The notes: generated from the sequence alone by a model not told the origin. A DNA stretch of 64,000 nt from Aegilops tauschii subsp. strangulata (GCF_002575655.3 NC_053040.3:362574267-362638266); one strand, 5' to 3'; positions 9,542-21,092 are shown, counted from the first letter of the stretch. Numbers and translations: made by a program.

Positions 9542-10644
9542 CAGGTGCACCGTCGTCCGGAGACCTGTTCTGGACAGGAACCCTTTTTCTCCCCCGCGAG
9601 CGCAGCCAGCCTGCTGCACCCGATGGCGCTTGCCCCGACGCGCTGCAAGGCGTTGACGACGCCTGCGCAACGAGCTGCCTCGCCGATCTTCTTGGCAAGA
9701 CTCGCATCTCCGACGAGCCCGCGTCCGACGCGGGCACGGACTACCCCGAGAGTCGCCTCGTCAGCCTCCTCGACCAACTTCACGTCTCCAGCGAGCTTGC
9801 TGTAGACTTGGAGTCAGTCGGCTACACCGACCCGATGCTTGTCGACTCCGACACGGCATCGCTCGACTCCTACCCCTCCGGCATGGTAGTATTCAACGAC
9901 CCTCTCCCTCGAGCTGACAGCGGTAGCAGCGCTGTCACTAAGGTGCTGGTCATCAGCCACGTCGCCGACTCGGGCAAGAACGCCCACGACGCCCTACAAG
10001 CGGCGATGCATGACTTGTCCGTCCCCATCCCGGCCGACGCCGACGCCGAGACCCTGGAGGCACGCCGCCTTGCCCTCATCACGGAGGGTCAGAAGATAGC
10101 CTCCATGAGACGCCTCACCGAGGCTCACCAGCGCGAAGTCGACCGCGCCGCCTTCGGTACACCGCCTCATGGCGGGCCGAGCCGACCCGGCCTCGTCAAG
10201 AAGCGCGGCGCGGCCATCGCCAGCATGCTGGGGGCAGACTGCCCCGTCTACGCCACACCGCTCGAGAATCTGCGAGCCGCTTAGGCGGCCGCTGAAGAGC
10301 TAAATGGGCTGGGGGCTGATGAGCTCCCCTACATGACAAGGCGCATCCAGCAGCTGATCGACGCGGCCGCAGAATGGCATGAAGCCAGCGCCCGCGCTGA
10401 GAGTCCTCCCCACGCCGAGAGCATGCCGCGACATCCCGGTCGCCGACTGCGAACGGCGCCCGCGCAAGGAAAGACAAGGAGCCGGCTGCTAGCCGTAGCC
10501 GGACTCGGATCACCATCGAGCGCGACGCGGAAGGCCGCCCTCGAGAAGTGGAGCGCCAAGGAAATCCGCCTCCTCCCCCGCCTCGAGGGGAGAGATATCC
10601 CACCCCGCCGCCTGTCACGCATCCGACTCTTGGTGGCCGACTAG
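9535..10644 (+). pseudogene. Tat-1 gag, N-terminal part
   Basis: The frame opens at the ATG in the PBS (9535) and runs to a TAG at 10282-10284. In the same frame it continues open from about 10285 to 10644 (L-P-Y-M-T-R-R-I-Q-Q-L-I-D-A-A-A-E-W). The N-terminal segment is acidic and alanine-rich with D-A-D-A-E-T-L-E-A-R-R-L-A and no recognised domain, as usual for the matrix-like part of Tat gag. A frameshift between 10644 and 10824 separates it from the capsid core. I chose the ATG in the PBS because the frame is open straight from it, and Tat-2 shows the same arrangement. Confidence 0.75.
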
Positions 10645-10823
10645 GCCACCGCGAAGGAGTCGGCGAGAACGACGCCCGCCACCGGATCGACCGCCTAGCT
10701 CGATCCCTGGCGCTAGAAGAATAAGACGATGTCGGCCCGCCATGCTTCGGCCCCCGCATCCGCGACGAGCCCTTCCCCAAAGGGTTCTCGATCCCCAGAG
10801 ACACGCCCAAGTACAACGGCTCT

Positions 10824-13800
10824 GTGAAGCCGGAAGATTGGCTCATCGACTACTCTACCGCTGTCAGCATAGCGAACGGCAATAGGCGCGTAGCCATGAA
10901 GTACGTCCCTCTCATGCTGCAAGGCACGGCACGCACCTGGCTCAACAGCCTCAAGCCCTACAGCGTCAACAGCTGGCTGGACTTCACGGAAGTCTTCGTC
11001 CGCAACTTCACCAGCACGTACAAGTGGCCTCCCAAGCCCCGCCAGCTCTCCCTATGCGTCCAAGGGCCCAGCGAGTCGACCCGCGACTACCTCACGCGGT
11101 GGGCCGAGCTCCGCAACTCCTGCGAGGGGGTGCACGAGGTTCAAGCCATCGAATACTTCACCGCCGGGTGCCGAGAGGGCACCCTCCTCAAGCACCGACT
11201 CCTCTGCGACGAGCCGGCTACCCTCGACGAGCTGCTGATCATTGCGGATAAGTACGCCACGGCCGACTCCTCGATGAAGACCGAGCTCCGAGTGGACGCC
11301 TCTGGGAAGGTGCTCGCTCCGGCTCCCAAGACGCCGGCTGGCGACTCCAATCGGTGCCCCTACCAGAACGACCACAAGCGCAAGGCCCCTATGCCGCCTT
11401 CCACCAGTCGGCAGGTGGCCACAGTCGAAGATGAGCAGCCCAAAGAACGGCCCGCTCCCAAGAAGAAGGGCAGCAGGCCGGCTTGGCAGCCGGCCTTCTC
11501 CTATGAGCAGACTCTCGATGCCCCCTGCAAGTTCCACAGTGGCGCGAAGCCGTCCAACCATACGACTCAAAAGTGCCACTGGCTCACACGGATCTCCAAG
11601 GGCGAGGGGCTGGTGCCGCCTCCGCCTCCCGGCCCGCCGCCTCCAGCCCCCCAGCAGCCGGCTGCTCGACCGGCAGTCGAAGCTATTCAAGATGAGTTCC
11701 TTGATGAGCACGCCGCCTACGTCGTCTTCACGAGCCAGGTTGAAGACAAGCCCAGCCGGTGCCGACAGCACCAAGAGGTCAACGCAGTCGCCTCCAGCAA
11801 CCCCGAGTTCATGCATTGGTCCGAAAGGCCTATCAACTGGAGCCGGGCCGATCACCCAGAGGTGATGCCGTCCCCTGGCTCCTACGCATTGGTGTTGGAT
11901 GTCACCCTCGCAATGGAGAGGCGAGCTGCCCGATTCTGCCGCATTCTGATTGATGGCGGAAGCAGTATCAACATACTGTACCGCGATACCATGGAGAAGT
12001 TGAACATCAAGGCGAAGTAGCTCATGCCAAGCCGGACCATGTTCAACGGCATCGTACCCGGCCTGTCCTGTTCCCTGATCGGCAAGATCAAGATGGATGT
12101 TCTCTTCGGAGACAAGGATCACTTTCACCGAGAAGCAATCTGGTTCGACGTAGTGGACCTGGAAAGCCCTTACCACGCCTTGCTTGGCCGACCTGCTCTG
12201 GCCAAGTTCATGGCTGTGCCCCACTACGCCTACCTGAAGATGAAGATGCCGAGCTCGAAGGGGATCATCACTATAGTCGGCGACTACAAGAAGTCCATCG
12301 AGTGCGCTGCAGCCAGCAGCCGGCTGGCCGAGTCCCTCGTAGTGGCAGAAGAGAAGAAGATGCTGGAGCGAATTGAGGCCATGGCCGGCAAGCAGCCGGC
12401 CCTGTCCCCCAACCCCAAGGATTATGATGCGCAGGGCTCCTTCCAGCCGGCCAAGGAGACGAAGAAGATACCTCTGGACCCGGAGAACCCGGAGAGGTTT
12501 GCAGTCATTGGTGCGAACCTAGACAGTAAATAGGAAGGCGAGCTCGTCGACTTCCTCCGTGAGAATCGAGACATCTTTGCATGGTCCCCAAAGGACATGC
12601 CGGGTGTTCCGAAGGATTTCGCCGAGCACAAGTTACATGTCCGAGCCGACGCGAAGCCGGTCAAGCAGCCTCTCCGCCGACTGTCAGAAGAGAGGAGAAG
12701 AATCATAGGAGAAGAGATAGCCCGGCTCCTTGCCGCCGGCTTTATTATGGAAGTGTTTTTCCCAGAGTGGCTTGCCAATGCAGTCTTGGTGTTGAAGAAG
12801 AACAACAAATGGCGTATGTGTATAGACTACACTAGCCTCAACAAGGCCTGCCCCAAAGATCCATTTGCTTTGCCACGGATTGATCAAGTGATAGACTCCA
12901 CAGCCGGATGCGAGCTGTTGAGTTTCTTGGATGCCTACTCAGGATACCACCAGATTAAGTTGGACCCAGCAGACCGCCTGAAGACCACCTTCATCACGCC
13001 ATTCAGAGCTTTCTGTTACCTGACTATGACATTCGGCTTGAGGAATGCCGGTACCACTTTTCAGCGTTGCATGCAGAAATGCCTCCTCAAGCAACTCGGC
13101 AGAAATGTCCACGTCTACGTAGACGATATTGTGGTGAAGACAGAAAAGCGCGGCACCCTGCTGGAGGACCTCAAAGAAACATTTGCCAACTTGCGCCGAC
13201 TCCAGATCAAGCTCAACCCCGAGAAATGAGTGTTCGGAGTACCCGCCGGCCAGCTTCTAGGTTTTCTGGTCTCCGAACACGGCATTGAGTGCAACCCTGT
13301 GAAGATCAAGGCCATTGAGAGAATGGAGATTCCCACCAAGTTGCGAGACGTTCAGAAGTTCACCGGGTGCCTGGCCTCCCTAAACCGCTTTATCAGCCGG
13401 CTAGGAGAGAAGGCTCTCCCCCTGTACCGACTCATGAAGAAATCCACTCGTTTCGAGTGGAATCACCAAGCAGACCAAGCCTTCCATGAGTTGAAGAAGA
13501 TGCTGACCACTCCACCTGTCCTGGCGGCGCCGACTGAGAAGGAGCCCATGCTTCTCTACATTGCCGCAACTAGCCGAGTGGTCAGTACAGTCATCGTGGT
13601 TCAGCGCCCAGAAGAAGGCCGAGCCCAGCTAGTCCAGAGGCCGGTATATTATCTAAGCGAAGTACTATCCAGCTCAAAGCAAAACTACCCGCACTACCAG
13701 AAGATGTGCTATGGAGTGTACTTCGCCGCCAAGAAGCTGAAGCCCTACTTTCAAGAGCATCCCATCACAGTCGTGTGCACCGCCCTGCTTGCCGAGATCA

Positions 13801-15974
13801 TAGGTAGCCGGGATGCATCCGGCCGGGTGGCTAAATGGGCCATTGCGCTCGCACCTTACACAATCTTCTATCAGCCCCGCACCGCCATCAAGTCCCAAGC
13901 GTTGGCCGACTTCCTCGTCGACTGGGCCGAGACCCAGTACCTACCGCCGGCTCCCGACTCTACTCATTGGCGGATGCACTTCGACGGGTCCAAGATGCGC
14001 ACCGGCTTGGGAGCCGGCATCGTCCTCACCTCTCCCAAAGGCAACAAGCTCAGATACACGCTGCAAATCCACTTCGCCGCCTCCAACAACGTGGCCGAGT
14101 ACGAGGCGCTCATACACGGGCTCCGGCTAGCCAAAGAGCTCGGCATACGCCGGATCCTGTGTTATGGCGACTCAGACTTGGTGATCCAGCAGTCATCTGG
14201 CGACTGGGACGCCAAGGATGCAAACATGGCGAGCTATCGATTCCTCGTCCAGCAGATCAGTGGGTACTTCGAAGGGTGCGAGTTCCTTCACGTGCCACGG
14301 GCCGACAACGACCAAGCAGATGCCCTGGCGCGGATCGGCTCCACCCGACAGGCTATACCAACCGGTGTCTCTCTCCAGCGCCTCCTCAAACCATCCATCA
14401 AGCCGTCTGCAGAGTCGGACTCTATCTTCGTACCGCCTGCCCCCGATGCAGCCGGATCCGACTGGAGGAACCCAGCAGGCGGCTCGGGGACTTCGACAAC
14501 CGGCCCGGGGACTGTCGTAGTCGCACCCGGCTCGGAGACTTCAGAACCCGGCCTGGGAACTGCAGCAGTCGGCCCGGGGACTGTAGCAGTCGGCCCGGGG
14601 ACTGCAGCGACACAAGAAGCGGTGGCCGACTCCAACTCCCCACCACCCAACCAGCCCACCCGAGTCACAGTGGCCGTACTAACAGTAGAAGAAGTCACAG
14701 CTCCATCATGGGCCCAGCCCATCCTCAACTTCCTAGTCAACAGAGAGCTACCGACTTATGAGATCTCGGCAAGATTAGTGCAACGCCGAGCCGGAGCATA
14801 TGCAATAATAAACAGAGAGCTTGTCAAGCGCAGCGTCACTGGAGTCTTCCAGCGCTGCATCGAGCCAGAGAAAGGTGTGGCAATCCTCAGGGATATCCAC
14901 CAAGGCGAATGCGGCCACCACGCAGCCTCAAGATCACTTGTGGCCAAAGCTTTCCGCCATGGTTTCTTTTGGCCGAATGCTTTGGAAGATGCCAAAGAGA
15001 TAGTAAAAAGCTGCAAAGGATGCCAAGTCTTCAGTTCCAAGCAACACCTGCCGGCTTCTGCACTCAAGACCATCCCCCTCACCTGGCCCTTTGCCATCTG
15101 GGGGCTGGACATGGTCGGCCCATTCAAGACAGCCCGCGGCGGCTTGACACATCTGCTTGTCGCCGTGGACAAATTTACCAAGTGGATCGAAGCGAAGCCG
15201 ATCAAGAAGCTGAACGGGCCGACTGCCGTGACATTCATTGCCGACACCACTACTCGGTACGGCGTGCCGCACAGCATCATCACCGACAACGGCACAAACT
15301 TTGCCAAAGGAGCACTGGCACGTTTCTGCGCGACACAGGGCATCCGACTGGACTTAGAGTCCGTTGCCTACCCGCAGTCAAACGGCCAGGTCGAGCGAGC
15401 GAATGGACTCATCCTCTCCGGCATCAAGCCCCGACTGGTCGTACCACTAGAGCGATCGGCCGGCTGCTGGCTCGATGAGCTGCCGGCTGTCCTCTGGAGT
15501 CTGCGTACTACCCCAAACAAGTCAACCGGCTTCACTCCATTCTTCCTTGTATATGGTGCCGAGGCTGTCATCCGAACTGACATCGAGTTCGACTCGCCTC
15601 GGGTCACCATGTACACGGAGGCGGAGGCCAAGGAAGCGTGAGAAGACGGCGTCGACCTGCTGGAAGAAGGCCGGTTGTTAGCACTCAGCCGGTCCGCCAT
15701 CTACCAGCAGGGTTTGCGCCGTTACCACAACCGAAAGGTCAAGCCAAGATCTTTCCAAGAGGGCGACCTTGTGCTTCGGCTGATCCAGCGAACAGCCGGC
15801 CAGCACAAGCTCTCGGCCCCTTGGGAAGGCCCTTTCGTCATCAGCAAGGCACTAGGCAACGACTCCTACTACCTGATCGACGCACAAAAACCAAGAGCAC
15901 GCAAGAGGGATGATTCCGGCAAGGAGTCGGAGCGACCATGGAACGCGAACCTCCTGAGAAGATTTTACAGTTGA
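10824..15974 (+). pseudogene. Tat-1 gag-pol polyprotein, four in-frame stops
   Basis: One reading frame, broken by TAG 12018, TAG 12531, TGA 13227 and TGA 15639 and ending at TGA 15972. Domains in order: gag core (about 10850-11270, G-T-A-R-T-W-L-N-S-L); protease with L-I-D-G-G-S-S near 11949; F-A-V-I-G-A-N-L before the stop at 12531; reverse transcriptase with Y-V-D-D at 13116-13127; a Ty3-type RNase H whose expected catalytic Asp is replaced (L-Y-I-A-A-T-S-R near 13556); a second RNase H with H-F-D-G-S near 13977; a Gly/Pro-rich linker (about 14454-14625); integrase with HHCC zinc finger and intact D-D-E (G-L-D-M-V-G, I-T-D-N-G-T, G-Q-V-E-R-A). No chromodomain follows. Three of the stops fit C-to-T change. 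The enzymes would act in cytoplasmic particles and in nuclear integration. Confidence 0.9.
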
Positions 15975-16698
15975 AAGCAGTATGTATCATGCTACCTTTT
16001 TGTATTAAGTATGAAGCAATGGGCCCCCGAGGAGCACTCGGGGACTGCCCTCCTTTATCTATGAATCACGAGCGTCATACTCATGAATGTATTATTACAT
16101 TTGATTTTCTGTCTGGCACCGGGTTCGACCAGTCGGCCCGGGGACTGGCCGTCTTAAGTTATATTAAAAGTTCTACCTGAAGTCAGACAAGTAGTGTGCC
16201 GGCACCCGAGCCCTCTCTTGTTGAAAGTCGCAGCTCGAAGAACCGACTGTCCGACTGGCAAGAGCCAAAGGCAGAAAGGATGCCCACACGAAAAACGGCT
16301 AAGGAGTAACGAACTTATATAACACAAAGACGGCCTCCAACCACGCCTACCGGCTGTCAAAACAGCCGGCTGGCCGGCCTCCCAGTCACTTCGCCAAAAT
16401 CCAACAAAGAAAGAGTACTTGCCCTCCCAACTGGCCAAGCACTTCTCCAGCCACAGATTGCAGAGCAACTGTCCGACTGGGGAGGCGGCAACCAATGGAG
16501 GGCGGCAAAGGAAACAGCAGAAGGTTGAAAAGCAAAGAACAAGGGAAAGCCAAACGCATGCATAATTATATTTACACATAAGGCCCCCAACAGGCCGGCA
16601 GTCAATATTGTTCGAATATACCCCCAGTGGGTGGAATTGTGCAAACTTAACAAAATATTGTTCCAAGAGTGATAAAACAGGAAAATAGAGGCAGCAGA
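15975..16698 (+). other. Tat-1 non-coding spacer after integrase
   Basis: No open frame of interest on either strand. It contains CGGGGACT at 16039 and 16139, two members of an element-specific repeat (see findings). It lies downstream of the antisense gene's stop codon, so it probably holds that gene's 3' untranslated end. Confidence 0.6.
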
Positions 16699-17937
16699 CT
16701 AGACTAAGGGCGCAGTGTGGGAGCCGGGTTGGTCGGTGGAGACGGCACCGCCGGCTGGAGGAGTGGCCGGCTGGCGGGTCTCGGCTTGATCATCGCCGGC
16801 TGCAGGCGGCGCACCCACGCATGCCTTGTTGCTAGAGGCACGGTCAAGCTGAGGCTGACCGGGCGCTCCACCATCTGGCGCGATGTCTTCACCCTCCTCC
16901 TCCTCCTCGCCCTCGTCGCTGGAGTCGATCTCCTCTGCCGAGTCCTCGCCGTCTGCCGGGTTCAGCCCAAACCACTCCTCCGGCTGGGCAACGCCGCTGT
17001 TGTCCACCTCAGGAGCGAAGACGCCGGTGTCGGTGTAGTCGGCGATCGCCGAAGCCCGCTGGATGATAGCCGGCTGCACCGGCTCCAGCTCTGGGTCGGC
17101 CTCCTGCCGCCAGGTGGCCAGCTGGTCCAGACTCAGCTCGGGATACCAGGCCTTGGCGAACTCCAGCGCCCGCCTGGCGCCGGACCGAGCCGCAGAAGCC
17201 TTCCAGGCCTCGAAGCGGCCGACCGCCACCTCCAGCCAGTCGGCAGTCCGACTGGGGGTGCGGGGAATCACCTCACCAGGCCAGAGAGCGGCCAACACCT
17301 GCGCCCCAACGCGTTGAAGCCGGCGGAGCATGCAATGAGCCGGCTGGAGGCGGGCCTGAATCGCCAAGAGCTGCTCCTCCAGCGACCGGCGAGCGTTTGG
17401 CGCGATCTCGGCGCCAGCCTGCCTTCGTGCCTCGCGGTGGGCCTCGACGACCTGGTTGGCGGCGGTAGAGTAGTCAGGGAAGTACTCCGCACAAGGAAGA
17501 AAGAGAAAGAAGAGAAAAACACCAAGTCACAAAGTGAGCTAAAACGGCAAGCGGCAAGCAAGGATGAAGAGGAAGGCGGCCTACCGTCAACCAAGTCTTC
17601 GATCTGGCCATAGCCGCCGATCAGCGTCTGCTTCGCTTCGGCCCAGCTGGCCGCTTCTGTCTCATACTCGGCTTGGAGGGCGGCCTCACTGTCCTGCACC
17701 GCCTTCAGGGCCTCCTTGTGGCTCTTCTCCTGGTCGGCCAACCTCTTGGCCAGGCGGTCACGCTCCTGTGCCAAGGCGGCAAACTCGGCCTCCTTAGCGC
17801 GGAGGGCGGCCTGAGCCCCGCCCAGCTGTTCCCTCATACTGGCGTTGGCCGCTGCAAGGATGGCAGAAAAGAAAGAAGCAGTAAGGAAGAAGTCGTCAAG
17901 GAAGATCCGACCCGACTGCTTAGCAGTCGGCCCGAAT

Positions 17938-17978
17938 CTCGGGGACTACACCCAGTGGGTGCGCTGACGCGCCCCCAC
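17938..17978 (+). repeat. 41-bp repeat shared by two introns of the antisense gene
   Basis: Bases 17938-17978 are identical to 18183-18223. The unit begins CTCGGGGACTACACCCAGTG and ends GCGCCCCCAC. One copy lies in the intron before exon 5, the other in the intron before exon 4. The flanks (AGCAGTCGG / AGCAGCCGACTCGG) also resemble each other. Confidence 0.85.
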
Positions 17979-18182
17979 GTGAGATAAAAGACGAAGCACT
18001 TACCCCGGCTCTCAGATAGGTCAGCAGTCTTCCGGGTCAACTCCCAAGCCTGGGAGTTGAAGGCAGCCGCGCGAAGGTTGTGGTAGTCCTGCAAGTCAGG
18101 CAAAGGAGCGAATGAGAACAAGAATAGCAAAACAAGGCCCGCTAAGAAGTTCCAAGCCACCTGCTCAGCAGCCGACTCGGAA

Positions 18183-18223
18183 CTCGGGGACTACACCCAG
18201 TGGGTGCGCTGACGCGCCCCCAC
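18183..18223 (+). repeat. second copy of the 41-bp intron repeat
   Basis: Identical to 17938-17978, in the neighbouring intron. On the gene's own strand the repeat lies downstream of the donor site in both introns. Confidence 0.85.
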
Positions 18224-20454
18224 AGAAGAAACCAAGATCAAAAAAGCAAAAATAAGAAGACTAACCCGAATGGCCGCCCGCATCGCAAGGAACTCGTTCC
18301 TCAGCGCCGCAGCCTGGGCTTGAAGCCGGTTCCGGACGTCCTGCGCTGCCACATTCACCACAGCCGTCCCTCCGCCCGGCGTCCACCCCGAGCTGGCGCT
18401 GGCCGCCTCCATGTCCTGGGCCGACGAGCTGGAGCCCGCGGCCTTCTACGGATCTGATGCAGCCTTCCCTGCGCGCTGGCGCAATGGCGACTGGACCACC
18501 AGATCCGTCCTCGTGGCCGGCTCGCCCCCGGCCGATTGCGCAGGCGGCAAGTTAGGCTGGCCGCCTTGGGTCGCTCCAGTCGGCGGGGCCGGTGCCGCCT
18601 CCCTCTCTAGGACGACGACGTCGTCCTCCCTCTCCAATCCCGGCTGGTCGTCGCCGGCTTCCTCTGGCGGGGGCTCTGGGGCCTCAGGCGCCGCGACGCG
18701 CAGAGGGGTGACGAGCAAGGCCCCCTCCGCCATCGCCGCGGCCGCAGCCTCCGCCTGGGCCTTGGCCGCTGCGTCGGCGTGCGCCTTCGCTGCCTCCTCC
18801 TCCTGGGCCGCCTTGGTGGCAGCCGCCCTCAACTCCTCCGCCTCCCGCGCCTCCCGCGCGTTTCGCTCCGTCGCCGCCTGAAGCTCGGTGCGGGGGTCCA
18901 TGCGGCGGGTGCTCCCGGATCCTCCCGGGGATCCGACGACGGAGGAGGCAGCAACCCGCTCGAGCGACAGCGGAGCCCTGATTTTTTCAGAAAGGATAAG
19001 GACTCGGAAACTACCAAAGAAAAGAAGAAAGAATGCACAAAGGAGTATACACTTACGCCGACACCGTCTGGGGCTGCTTCACCACCTTGCGGAAGCGGGC
19101 CGCCTTCGCGGCCGCCTCATCCCACCTGGTCGCCGCCGCCCCGCCCTTGGGCTTCTTGCGCCGACTGCCGAACAAGCCCGACGCGGCACAACGCTTCTGC
19201 CCGCCGCCCCGAGCAGGCGGCGCGGCGGAGGAACCCGCGCCGTGGCCAGACGCCGGCTGGCAGCATGGGACGACTTCCGCCTCGTTGTCATCCGGCCAGT
19301 CGTCGAAGCTGGCTCCAAGACCGGAGCCGCCCGCCTCGCCGCCGGCTTCGTCGCCACCCATCTCGGTGTTGTCCTCCATGCCCGCCGCCCCCAAGTCATA
19401 GTCCTCCAGGTCATGTTTCGCCCGGTCGGGGAGGAATCGGCGCTCCGTCTCAGACCCGGCCGCAGGTCGAAGGAGAGAGCTCTGCCAAGGCACCCCGACT
19501 GGTCAGAGACGGCCAGAAGGAATTCGGCAACAAAACTAAGGAAAGAAAAGGAAAGAGAAAACATACCATGGGCGGAGGATGCGCCCGGGAATATGGCTCC
19601 TTGCCAAACCGCCACTCTGCGGAGAGCTTGCAGTTCGCAAGGTAATTCACCATGTGGGCCACCTCGTCATGCGGCATGTCCTTGGTGCACATCCGGCTCG
19701 GATCGAGCTGGCCGCTCATCTGACAGATCAGGTGAGGGCGGCTCTAAAGCGGAAGCACCCAGCGCACGACGAAGGCGGCAAGCAAGTCGGGCCCAGTCAG
19801 GCCCTCCGACTGGATCATCACCCGCAGTCGGGCGACGGCCGCGGCTCCAGCCGGCGTCAGCGACGCGGCCCGATAGGACTAGTGGGGCCGCCTCCCAGCC
19901 GGCGGGCCGGCTACGTAAGCCGGCAAGTTGACGTAGTCGCCCTGCGGGGCGACGTTCTTCACGTAGAAATAGGACTTCTGCCAGCGCTTCACCGACTGGA
20001 TTAACGTGATGACGGGGAAGGGGTTGTCGGCCGCCGGCCTCCGCATCGCGATGAAGGCGCCGCTCTGGGCCGGCACGCCCTGCATGCGGGTGCCCAGCTT
20101 AGATTGGAAGAACTCCCCCCAGAGCTCGATGGTGGGGAGAACGCCAAGGAAGCCTTCGCACAAGGTGACGAAGGCGGACAGCAGCACCACCGTGTTCGGA
20201 GTGAGGTGGTGCGGCTGGAGTTTATAGAAGTCAAGGAAGGAGCGGAAGAAGGCGCTCGCCGGCAAGCCGATGCCGCGCAGGAAATGCGAGCGGAAGACTA
20301 CCCGCTCGCCTTCCTCCGGCTCCGGCGTGATCTCCCTTGCAGGCGTGAGGCGGACCCGCACCTGGTCCGTGCCGGGCAGCCGCTGCGTCTTGCGAAGGAA
20401 CTCGATGTGGTCCATGTGGACGTTGGAGCCGTCCCAGTCCCCGCCGTACTGCAT

Positions 20455-21092
20455 GGTGGCGAGAAGCTAGCGAGGAAGGGTGCGGCGGTGGAGAGAGCAT
20501 GACCTTGCGGCGGCAGAGCTGCGGGGTGGAGTGAAGAATGGCGGGACGGCGCGGCGGCAAGGCGCTACTGCGAGGGGAAGCAGGAGGAAGAAGATGGCGG
20601 AGAGGAGAGGAGCGTGCGAGCGTCTGCCGCTTCCCCTCCTCCCCCTACTTATAGCCTCTTTCGGCGAAACCGAGGAGGCGAGGCGTGGGGAGGAACGTGG
20701 GATTAACTGCGCCCACTCCCCCATGTCCCGCGATTACTGCGCCCTAACGGCGTGCGGAAACCGTCGCCGGAAGACGTGCGGACGGCTTTGGGCCGCAAAG
20801 AATCTGCGCCTGGGCCTAGGCGTAGGAGTGGCGGGCCCTTGGCCTGCGGCGACGTCTTGTCGCGCGCGTGGGTTGGCAGACTCCCTTCAGCCAGGGGACG
20901 CCACGTGGTTTGCAGGCGGCGAGCGGCCGGCCCGCAGCCCGGCGCACGCGCCGACAGACTCCCGCCTTCTGACTTAAAAAAAATTCGCCAAGACGGCGCG
21001 CCCAACCGAAGCCGGCTCCCAGCTGCTGGCTCGTCAAGACAAGAAGCTGACCGAGCTTCTCAACCTCCACTCAGCCTCAAAGCCCAACCAGC
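20455..21092 (-). promoter_or_regulatory. promoter and leader of the antisense gene
   Basis: On the minus strand GGCTATAAGTA at 20656-20646 is a good TATA box about 190 bp before the ATG at 20454. The leader between them is pyrimidine-rich (CTCCTCTCC runs), as in many plant 5' leaders. Upstream of the TATA (20657-21092) the DNA is GC-rich with no believable gene. This promoter lies inside the element, independent of the LTR promoter and pointing the opposite way. Confidence 0.65.

Larger units (their letters stand above)
16699..20454 (-). pseudogene. Tat-1 antisense six-exon gene, Transposase_28-like, with premature stops
   Basis: Exons on the minus strand: 20454-19567; about 19490-19057; 18977-18266; 18088 to about 18002; 17851-17585; about 17486-16699. 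Consensus donors (GTATGT, GTAAGT, GTTAGT, GGTAAGT, GTAGG) and CAG acceptors bound them, and codon phases agree at the joins I checked. The last acceptor reads GG where AG is needed. Exon 1 resembles Pfam Transposase_28 ('putative gypsy type transposon'): H-F-L-R-G-I-G-L-P-A, F-R-S-F-L-D-F-Y, L-Q-P-H-H-L, K-S-Y-F-Y-V-K-N. Exon 2 is acidic with a basic K-K-P-K patch; exons 3-5 are Ala/Glu-rich coiled coil; exon 6 ends in an acidic E-E-E-E-E-G tract. Stops at 19879, near 19744 and at 18446 inactivate it. Similar antisense genes are known in Grande- and RIRE2-like elements. Molecular function unknown. Confidence 0.8.

Noticed and set aside
11052..12224. 390-codon minus-strand frame opposite Tat-1 gag-protease
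   Set aside because: It is a shadow of the GC-rich sense frame. No splice sites, promoter or domain, unlike the antisense gene at 16699-20454.
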